Origin: an uncultured Rhodospirillales bacterium
Lineage (GTDB): Bacteria > Pseudomonadota > Alphaproteobacteria > Acetobacterales > Acetobacteraceae
Length of the DNA: 6,243 nt
Reading direction: 5' to 3'
NCBI GenBank assembly: GCA_903904805.1
Contig: CAIVDX010000086.1
Span: forward strand, 1-6,243
Under the pieces are notes generated by a model, which saw nothing but the letters and a program-made list of their open reading frames with translations, had not been told where the DNA came from and made no database searches. Within the stretch, counting starts at the first letter, position 1. Each line of letters starts with the position of its first letter. A program made the position numbers and the translations under genes. Below, in pieces: positions 1 to 4,917 of the stretch.

Positions 1-1250
1 ACCTTCACCTTGGTGGACAGGCTGCCCGGAGCGGCGCCAAGGCTCTTGGTGAGTTCGGTGGCCAGAGCGGTGGAGGCGTCCTTCAGCAGCACACGGTCCT
101 GCGGGCGCTTTGGGCCAGCGAGCGAGGGCTGCACAGTGGCCAGATCGAGCTCCAGCGTGTCGGTGAACACCGGCTCGGGCGAGCTGGCATCGCGGAACAT
201 GCCCTGGGCGCGCAGATAGGCCTCGGTGAGCTTCACGCGATGCTCGTCACGGCCGGTCTGGCGCAGATATTCGATGGTGACGGCATCGACCGGGAAGAAG
301 CCGCAGGTGGCGCCATACTCGGGCGCCATGTTACCGATCGTCGCACGGTCGGCGAGCGGCAGGTGCTCCAAAGCGGGGCCGAAGAATTCGACAAACTTGC
401 CGACCACGCCCTTCTTGCGGAGCATCTGGGTGACGGTCAGCACCAGGTCGGTGGCGGTGGCACCTTCCGGCAGCTTGCCGGTCAGGCGGAAGCCGATCAC
501 GTCGGGGATCAGCATGGCGATCGGCTGGCCAAGCATCGCGGCCTCGGCCTCGATGCCGCCCACGCCCCAGCCCAGCACACCCATGCCGTTCACCATGGTG
601 GTGTGGCTGTCAGTGCCATAGAGCGTGTCGGGGTAGGCGTAGGTCTTGCCGTCGAGCGTGGCGGTCCAGACGGCCTGGGCGAGATATTCCAGATTCACCT
701 GGTGGCAGATGCCGGTGCCGGGCGGCACGACGCGGAAATTGTCGAACGCGTCCTGGCCCCAGCGCAGGAACTCATAGCGCTCGCCGTTGCGCTCATATTC
801 GAGGTCAACGTTTTTCTCGAGTGAGTCGGCCGTGCCGGCGACATCGACCATGACAGAGTGATCGATGACGAGATCGACCGGGACCAGGGGGTTCACCTGG
901 GTCGGCTTGCCGCCGAGGCGGAGAATGCCATCGCGCATGGCGGCCAGATCGACCACCGCCGGCACACCGGTGAAATCCTGCATCAGGATGCGTGCCGGCT
1001 TGAACGGCACTTCGTCGGTGGAGGTGGCATTGGTCTGCCACTCGATCACCGCCTTGGCGTCAGCCACCTTGTAGCTGCGATCATCCTCGAAGCGGAGAAT
1101 GTTCTCGAGCAGCACCTGCAGGCTGACCGGCAGGCGGGAGATATCACCGAGCTGCTTGGCCGCCTCAGGGATCGAGAAATAATGGTAGGTCTTGCCGTCG
1201 ACAACCAGCTCGCGGCCGGTCTTCAGCGTGTCGTGGCCAACAATGTTCAT
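1..1250 (-). CDS. acnA: Aconitate hydratase A, N-terminal part (cut by left edge)
   Basis: This is aconitase of the AcnA/IRP1 type. It isomerises citrate to isocitrate via cis-aconitate in the TCA cycle, in the cytoplasm, using a [4Fe-4S] cluster. The visible 416 codons read MNIVGHDTLKTGRELVVDG at the N terminus. Family blocks follow: the PPGTGICHQVNLEYLAQAVW block, then GTDSHTTM with D214-S215-H216, then the GVLGWGVGGIEAEAAMLGQP block. AcnA proteins are usually about 890 residues, so slightly less than half is present. The cluster-binding cysteines lie beyond the window and cannot be checked. The start is ATG at 1250-1248, with a strong GAGGTG Shine-Dalgarno (complement of 1256-1261) five bases upstream. 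No frameshift or stop is seen. It is divergent from ccmA. Identification is secure; the C-terminal half is unseen. Confidence 0.97.
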   Translation of the reverse strand, partial: MNIVGHDTLKTGRELVVDGKTYHYFSIPEAAKQLGDISRLPVSLQVLLENILRFEDDRSYKVADAKAVIEWQTNATSTDEVPFKPARILMQDFTGVPAVVDLAAMRDGILRLGGKPTQVNPLVPVDLVIDHSVMVDVAGTADSLEKNVDLEYERNGERYEFLRWGQDAFDNFRVVPPGTGICHQVNLEYLAQAVWTATLDGKTYAYPDTLYGTDSHTTMVNGMGVLGWGVGGIEAEAAMLGQPIAMLIPDVIGFRLTGKLPEGATATDLVLTVTQMLRKKGVVGKFVEFFGPALEHLPLADRATIGNMAPEYGATCGFFPVDAVTIEYLRQTGRDEHRVKLTEAYLRAQGMFRDASSPEPVFTDTLELDLATVQPSLAGPKRPQDRVLLKDASTALATELTKSLGAAPGSLSTKVK

Positions 1251-1399
1251 GGCAGCACCTCGATCGGTTGGCCGTGCTTGACCGAGGTGGCGCGCATCGG
1301 AACGATCGACGCTGCGCACGCGGGGGGGCGGCGACGGCAGGCGGCCGGCGCGCGGACTTGCCACCGGCACGCGGCTTAAACCATACCGATCCCTCCCCG

Positions 1400-1427
1400 T
1401 CTATAATCGGTGCGGGAAATATGACAG
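1400..1427 (-). promoter_or_regulatory. Candidate acnA promoter
   Basis: On the minus strand, CTGTCA (complement of 1422-1427, 4 of 6 against TTGACA) and TATAGA (complement of 1400-1405, 4 of 6 against TATAAT) are separated by 16 bases. Transcription would start near 1393 and give acnA a leader of about 140 nt. The -10 overlaps the plus-strand TATAAT on the other strand, so the two divergent promoters could compete. This is a pattern match only. Confidence 0.3.
1402..1407 (+). promoter_or_regulatory. Candidate -10 box (TATAAT) for ccmAB
   Basis: A perfect TATAAT lies in an otherwise GC-rich divergent intergenic region. Transcription would start near 1414, only a few bases before ATG 1421 and about 90 bases before GTG 1506. 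No good -35 hexamer sits 16-18 bases upstream; the best TTAAAC-like match is about 20 bases away. Support is therefore moderate to weak. Confidence 0.3.
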
Positions 1428-1505
1428 CTGAACGGACCAACCATCACCAGTCCCCCTCCACTCCTGGCCGCCGACACGCTGTCGTGCTTCCGCGGTGAGC
1501 GGCTC

Positions 1506-2051
1506 GTGCTGCGCGATGTCGCCTTTGCGATGAGGCCAGGCAACGCGCTGCTGCTGCTGGGCGCCAATGGTGCGGGCAAATCCACCCTGCTGCGCGTGCT
1601 GGCCGGGCTCAAGCGGCTGGATGGCGGACAGGTGCTGTGGAACGGGCAGGACATCGCCGAGGACCGCCCCGCGCACGCCGCGCGCTGCGCCTATCTGGGC
1701 GAGGGCAACGCCATCAAGCCTGGCCTGACAGCGGTCGAAAATCTCCGCTTCGCGGCCGCCGGGCGGGATGTCTCCCCTGCCCTGGCGGCGTTCGACCTCA
1801 CCCCGCTCGCCGACCTGCCCGCGCGCATGCTGTCGGCCGGCCAGCGCCGGCGCCTCGCACTTGCTCGCCTGCTGGTGTCCAACGCGACGCTGTGGCTGCT
1901 GGATGAACCCACGCTGGGGCTGGATGCCGCCTCTGTCGGTCGCCTCGGCGCGGTGCTGGCCGCCCACCGCGCCGGCGGCGGGCTGGTGGTCGCCGCCACC
2001 CATCTCGAACTGCCGCTGCCCGGGGCGGATACGCTGAGGCTCGGTGCATGA
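1506..2051 (+). CDS. ccmA: Cytochrome c maturation ABC ATPase CcmA
   Basis: CcmA is the cytoplasmic ATPase of the CcmAB(CD) complex, which powers release of haem-loaded CcmE for cytochrome c assembly. From GTG 1506 it has 181 residues: Walker A GANGAGKST at 19-27, signature LSAGQ at 109-113, Walker B LWLLDEP at 129-135, D-loop D140 and H-loop H166. Where E. coli CcmA has GHQPGIK in the Q-loop region, this one reads GEGNAIK (65-71). GTG 1506 is the first in-frame ATG, GTG or TTG after the stop at 1422-1424, and has GGTGAG (1494-1499) ahead of it. However, the in-frame codons from about 1461 encode LLAADTLSCFRGERL, which matches the usual first beta-strand of CcmA. The true N terminus is therefore probably upstream, with a non-canonical start or a frameshift. 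The stop overlaps the ccmB start as ATGA. Confidence 0.93.
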   Translation: MLRDVAFAMRPGNALLLLGANGAGKSTLLRVLAGLKRLDGGQVLWNGQDIAEDRPAHAARCAYLGEGNAIKPGLTAVENLRFAAAGRDVSPALAAFDLTPLADLPARMLSAGQRRRLALARLLVSNATLWLLDEPTLGLDAASVGRLGAVLAAHRAGGGLVVAATHLELPLPGADTLRLGA

Positions 2052-2713
2052 GCCAATTCTGGTCGCTGATCTCACGCGAGCTGCGCCTGTCGGTGCGCCA
2101 CGGCGCGGACAGTCTGGGCGCGCTGCTGTTCTTCCTGCTCGCCGCGACCCTGTTTCCCCTCGCATTGGGCCCGGAACCCGACCTGCTGGCACGCCTCGCG
2201 CCCGGCGTGATCTGGGTCTGCGCCCTGCTGGCCGCCCTGCTGCCGCTCGATCGCCTGCTGGGCGCGGATTACGAGGACGGCTCGCTCGACCAATTGCTTC
2301 TGTGTGGCCTGCCTCCTGCGGCGATCGCGCTGGGGAAAGCCATCGCCCATTGGCTCGTCACCGGCCTGCCGTTGCTGGTCGCCGCGGCCCCGCTGGCAGT
2401 GATGCTCAACGCCCCCACCGACGCGATGGAGCCGCTGCTGCTCGGGCTGATCGCCGGCACGATGGTGCTCTCCTTGGTCGGCACCATGGCCGCCGCCATC
2501 GTGCTGGGCGCGCGACGTGGCGGCGTGCTGCTGCCGATCCTGGTGCTGCCGCTGGCGGTGCCGGTGCTGGTGTTCGGCGCCGGCGCGGCTGACGCCGCCG
2601 CCTCGGGGCTGGAGGCTCGGCCACATCTGCTGCTGGCTTATGCGGTTCTGGCGCTCGCGCTGCCATTGTGTCCGCTGGCGGCGGGCGCGGCGCTCAGAGC
2701 AGCGGCAGACTAA
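2048..2713 (+). CDS. ccmB: Cytochrome c maturation membrane protein CcmB
   Basis: CcmB is the integral membrane partner of CcmA in the cytochrome c maturation exporter of the inner membrane. The 221-residue product has the normal family length. It begins MSQFWSLISRELRLSVRHG, has the conserved LGPEPDLLARLAPGVIW block at 40-56, and continues LLGADYEDGSLDQLLL at 70-85. About six hydrophobic segments are visible, near residues 24-40, 52-66, 100-120, 130-153, 160-178 and 193-216, as expected. The start ATG overlaps the ccmA stop by four bases (ATGA, 2048-2051), implying translational coupling and equal expression. In many proteobacteria ccmC follows, but here a convergent gene does, so ccmC must lie elsewhere or be missing. 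No truncation is seen. Confidence 0.95.
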   Translation: MSQFWSLISRELRLSVRHGADSLGALLFFLLAATLFPLALGPEPDLLARLAPGVIWVCALLAALLPLDRLLGADYEDGSLDQLLLCGLPPAAIALGKAIAHWLVTGLPLLVAAAPLAVMLNAPTDAMEPLLLGLIAGTMVLSLVGTMAAAIVLGARRGGVLLPILVLPLAVPVLVFGAGAADAAASGLEARPHLLLAYAVLALALPLCPLAAGAALRAAAD

Positions 2714-2723
2714 GCGAAGACGC

Positions 2724-2760
2724 GTTCTTTGTTGAAAAGAGAACCAAAAAACGTTTGAAA
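2724..2760 (+). repeat. A+T-rich hairpin element L, 3' of ccmB
   Basis: This element starts 10 bases after the ccmB stop. GTTCTTT (2724-2730) can pair with AGAGAAC (2738-2744) in a 7-bp stem with one U.G pair and a 7-base loop, followed by CCAAAAAACG and TTTGAAA. There is no U-tract, so it is not a standard intrinsic terminator. It resembles, in inverted orientation, the element at 3449-3485. By hand alignment I count 29 identities in 39 columns, with four single-base gaps. Confidence 0.45.
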
Positions 2761-2777
2761 ATCAATAAGGTGCTGGA

Positions 2778-3416
2778 TCAGCGGCCAAACAAACGCGACA
2801 GAAAGCCGACGGATTTCTTCTGGACATGCGTCACGTGCGGCGTGCGCGCGGGCGGGCGCAGGGCGCTGCTGATCAGGTGGCGACCGGGATCGCCGGCTGC
2901 GATCCGCGCGCGCTGAAATGCGACAATCGCGGCGTCATTGTCGTCCTCCACACCAACGCCATCCAGCGCGGATGACGCAGCGGCGAAGTCTCCCGCGCGG
3001 CGCAGCACATCGACACGGCGAAAGGCAGCGCGGGGCGCGCTCTCCCACAAGGCGGCGACGTGCAGCCTGAAGGCGCGCGCGGCATCGGCATCGTTTGCGT
3101 CATCGGCGGCCCAGGCGGCCTGCAGATAGGCCTCGGCGGCATCGGCCTGGCTGCCCAGGCCCTCGGCGATCATCGCCCAGCGGACCGCGGCCGAGCGCTG
3201 CTCCATGTAGGTGGGCTCGCCGATGATCTCGTTCGCGGTCTGCGGCAGCGCGCTGAGATCAGGCGCGGACGCACCGCAATTGCGGCATGTCGCGATCCAG
3301 CGGCGCAAGGTGGAGCGCGCCGGCTCACCAGGCCGCCCGTCCAGATCCGGTGCCATCTCCGCCGTCGGCGCCCTGAACGGAGCCGCCGCCTCCGCCCCGC
3401 AAATCCCGCACTTCAT
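2778..3416 (-). CDS. Hypothetical protein with two CxxC pairs and a TPR-like helical body
   Basis: I do not recognise this 212-residue protein as a named family. The N terminus carries two CxxC pairs (C3/C6 and C44/C47), each followed by glycine, as in a four-cysteine zinc site split by an insertion of about 37 residues. Residues 71-176 are Ala-rich and helical, with alternating pairs reminiscent of tetratricopeptide repeats. The C-terminal tail KKSVGFLSRLFGR is basic and amphipathic and could touch a membrane or RNA. No signal peptide or membrane span is seen, so it is probably cytoplasmic. The layout loosely recalls DUF2225-type zinc-ribbon/TPR proteins, but this was not tested. The ATG at 3416 has AAAGGG (complement of 3424-3429) seven bases upstream. 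It is convergent with ccmB and lies 76 bases downstream of the SDR in the same direction, bracketed by two A+T-rich hairpin elements. Confidence 0.8.
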   Translation of the reverse strand: MKCGICGAEAAAPFRAPTAEMAPDLDGRPGEPARSTLRRWIATCRNCGASAPDLSALPQTANEIIGEPTYMEQRSAAVRWAMIAEGLGSQADAAEAYLQAAWAADDANDADAARAFRLHVAALWESAPRAAFRRVDVLRRAGDFAAASSALDGVGVEDDNDAAIVAFQRARIAAGDPGRHLISSALRPPARTPHVTHVQKKSVGFLSRLFGR

Positions 3417-3448
3417 CAGTGTGCCCTTTCATCCATGCGGTGCGATCA

Positions 3449-3485
3449 TTTCAAAAGATATTTCGGTCCTTTTTCACAAAAGAAC
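3449..3485 (-). repeat. A+T-rich hairpin element R, 3' of the SDR gene
   Basis: Read on the minus strand, this starts 7 bases after the SDR stop. GTTCTTTT (3485-3478) pairs with AAAAGGAC (3473-3466) in an 8-bp stem with one U.G pair, closed by a GUGA (GNRA-type) tetraloop. CGAAATATCTTTTGAAA follows. It resembles element L in inverted orientation and lies in the leader or upstream region of the CxxC protein. There is no U-tract. Its role is unknown. Confidence 0.45.
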
Positions 3486-3492
3486 ATGCTTC

Positions 3493-4203
3493 CTAGGCGA
3501 TCGCCGCCCCGCCATCGATCACCACCGTGCTTGCGGTGGCGAACCGATTGCCCATCAGCATAATGATGGCCTGCGCGACATCCTCGGCAAGTCCCACCCG
3601 ACGCGCCGGCAGCTTTTGCACAGCCGTCGCAATGCGTGCCGCCCGGCCGGCCTCGCCCTGTTTGGCGAGCAAGGGGGTGTCGATCAGGCCCGGACAGACG
3701 GTGTTGACGCGGGTGGGGGCGAGTTCGAGCGCGAGGCCGCGGCCGAGGCTTTCGACAGCCGCGTTGATCGCGCCTTGCAGCACGGCGCCGGCGTTGGGGC
3801 GGTGGGCGAGGCCGCCAGAGACCAGCGTGAGCGAGCCAGTGGGGGCGATGGTCACCGCGCGGGCGCAGCGGAAGGCGCCCCAGAATTTGCTGTCCATTGC
3901 GGCATAGGCGTCGGCCATCGGCAGAGCGCGCGCGGGGCCGGTCTTGGTGGAGGCGGCTGAGATGGCGACATGGTCCCACACGATCCCGTCGGCGAAGAAG
4001 GCCTCGACCGCGCTGTCGCTCGTGGTGTCCAGCACGCGCCAGGAGGCACCTGGAATGGTGGCAGCGGCGGCGCGCAGATTGGCCTCGCTGCGGGAGGCGA
4101 TGGTGACGATGCCGCCAGCCGCAGCGGCCGCCTGCGCGGTGGCAAGGCCGATGCCGGAGCTACCGCCAATGATGAGGATTGTCTGGCCGGTGAGATTGGT
4201 CAT
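3493..4203 (-). CDS. SDR-fold protein lacking the YxxxK catalytic pair
   Basis: This 236-residue protein has the Rossmann fold and length of classical short-chain dehydrogenases/reductases. The dinucleotide-binding motif is GGSSGIG at 13-19. R38 at the end of strand 2 suggests NADP(H) preference. D59 sits in the usual adenine-contact position, and ISAAS (81-85) replaces the common NNAG. The catalytic-type serine S129 is present in LVSGG. The Tyr and Lys of YxxxK align with Q143 and N147 in the stretch QGAINAAVESLGRGLALEL, so both classical catalytic residues are absent. The C-terminal VNTVCPGLIDTPLL and the VVIDGGAAIA ending are typical of the family. The protein may bind nucleotide without classical catalysis, or use another mechanism. 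ATG 4203 was chosen over upstream in-frame codons because the family begins here and its ATG overlaps the upstream gene's stop as ATGA. Confidence 0.9.
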   Translation of the reverse strand: MTNLTGQTILIIGGSSGIGLATAQAAAAAGGIVTIASRSEANLRAAAATIPGASWRVLDTTSDSAVEAFFADGIVWDHVAISAASTKTGPARALPMADAYAAMDSKFWGAFRCARAVTIAPTGSLTLVSGGLAHRPNAGAVLQGAINAAVESLGRGLALELAPTRVNTVCPGLIDTPLLAKQGEAGRAARIATAVQKLPARRVGLAEDVAQAIIMLMGNRFATASTVVIDGGAAIA

Positions 4204-4694
4204 TCGGCAACCTCGAAATCGCCCTTTTGCGGGGGCGCGATGGGGGTGAAGGCGCAGCGGTCGGGCTTGATGTCGATCAGCGGCGTGCCGTCGAGGCAAT
4301 CCAGGCCCTGGACGAAGATGCTCGCCCCCTCGATGCGCAGCAGCCTGCAGCGCGAGGTGCCGATCGGGTTCGGCCGGACCGGGGAGCGCAGCGAGAAGGT
4401 GCCACGCGGATTGCCGTCATTGGCAGGGCATTGCAGCAGCAGGTCGCGCCGCGACTGGTGCAGCCAGTAAAGCACCTCCACCTCGGCATAGTGCTCGAGC
4501 CCGGCGAGCGCGGGGGCGAAGAGCGGCAGCACGTCGATGCGGCAGACCGGGCCGTCCTGCCTTCCCTGGCGCGGGGTTTCCATTCGCGAGGTCCAGGGCG
4601 TGTGAATGGTGCCGATGAAGACCAGACCGGCATCGTCGGTCTCCGGCAGCGCGCATTGTTTCTCGCCGACGCGGATCTCGTTCTCACGCACCAT
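4200..4694 (-). CDS. tsaA: TrmO/TsaA-family (YaeB-like) protein, probable tRNA m6t6A37 methyltransferase
   Basis: This belongs to the TsaA/TrmO beta-barrel family, whose E. coli member uses S-adenosylmethionine to N6-methylate threonylcarbamoyladenosine at tRNA position 37. The visible marks are IGTIHTPW at 27-34, HYAEVEVLYWLHQS at 68-81, the hallmark SLRSPVRPNPIGTS at 101-114, and LDGTPLIDIKP at 134-144. The usual tyrosine after DIKP is aspartate here (D145). At 164 residues it matches the short, single-domain family form; E. coli TrmO, about 235 residues, has an additional C-terminal domain. It is therefore unclear whether this protein acts on tRNA or is a paralogue with another substrate. 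The start is ATG 4694, with only a weak Shine-Dalgarno. The stop overlaps the SDR start by four bases, so the two are translationally coupled. Confidence 0.88.
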   Translation of the reverse strand: MVRENEIRVGEKQCALPETDDAGLVFIGTIHTPWTSRMETPRQGRQDGPVCRIDVLPLFAPALAGLEHYAEVEVLYWLHQSRRDLLLQCPANDGNPRGTFSLRSPVRPNPIGTSRCRLLRIEGASIFVQGLDCLDGTPLIDIKPDRCAFTPIAPPQKGDFEVAE

Positions 4695-4771
4695 TGCGCG
4701 GGCCTAGCCGGGCCGGGTGCGGCCGCGTGCGCGGTGTTGGAGATGAGGGCGCGCGCTCAAGGTCATCGGGT

Positions 4772-4791
4772 GGCTCCCGTGATGGGGAGCC
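4772..4791. repeat. Perfect 7-bp inverted repeat GGCTCCC/GGGAGCC
   Basis: GGCTCCC (4772-4778) and GGGAGCC (4785-4791) are perfect inverted copies separated by the six bases GTGATG. The repeat lies in the divergent intergenic region, immediately downstream of a candidate promoter for the TrmO-like gene and over its predicted start site. It could be a protein-binding operator or a hairpin at the mRNA 5' end. No U-tract follows on either strand, so it is not an intrinsic terminator. Confidence 0.4.
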
Positions 4792-4794
4792 TCC

Positions 4795-4824
4795 GCTATA
4801 TCCGATGGCATCATGCGAAGGCAA
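4795..4824 (-). promoter_or_regulatory. Candidate promoter of the TrmO-like/SDR operon
   Basis: On the minus strand, TTGCCT (complement of 4819-4824) and TATAGC (complement of 4795-4800) are 18 bases apart, each matching 4 of 6 consensus bases. The start would fall near 4788 and give a leader of about 94 nt that opens inside the inverted repeat at 4772-4791. This is a pattern match only. Confidence 0.3.
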
Positions 4825-4917
4825 ACCGGCAGACCAGTGGCACTGTCATGGAGATACCGCTCGACAGCCCACTAAACTGTTGCGATGGTTAATTGGTTCG
4901 CGGGGAGAGAGAGCAAA

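Noticed and set aside
240..824. A 194-codon plus-strand frame opposite acnA
   Set aside because: It is antisense to a well-conserved aconitase and is a composition artefact.
1401..2192. A 263-codon open frame on the minus strand, opposite ccmA
   Set aside because: It lies antisense to a clear ABC ATPase. Its Arg/Gln/Gly-rich translation has no recognisable motif, as expected from GC-rich codon bias.
2072..2626. A 184-codon minus-strand frame opposite ccmB, rich in Gln, His and Arg
   Set aside because: It is the complement of Leu/Ala-rich membrane codons, and no family pattern is seen.
2724..2744. A LexA (SOS) box in the A+T-rich gap after ccmB
   Set aside because: The alphaproteobacterial box is GTTC-N7-GTTC (GAAC-N7-GAAC on the other strand). 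Here GTTC-N7 is followed by AAAA, and no target promoter lies downstream.
4204..4299. A 32-residue N-terminal extension of the SDR protein
   Set aside because: It is Arg/His-rich, lies entirely within the TrmO-like gene, and precedes the normal family start at the ATGA overlap.
4861..4893. A promoter for the DUF3300 gene (TCGACA with GATGGT or GTTAAT)
   Set aside because: The -10 match is poor at a 17-base spacing, and the better hexamer requires 21 bases. This is too weak to annotate.
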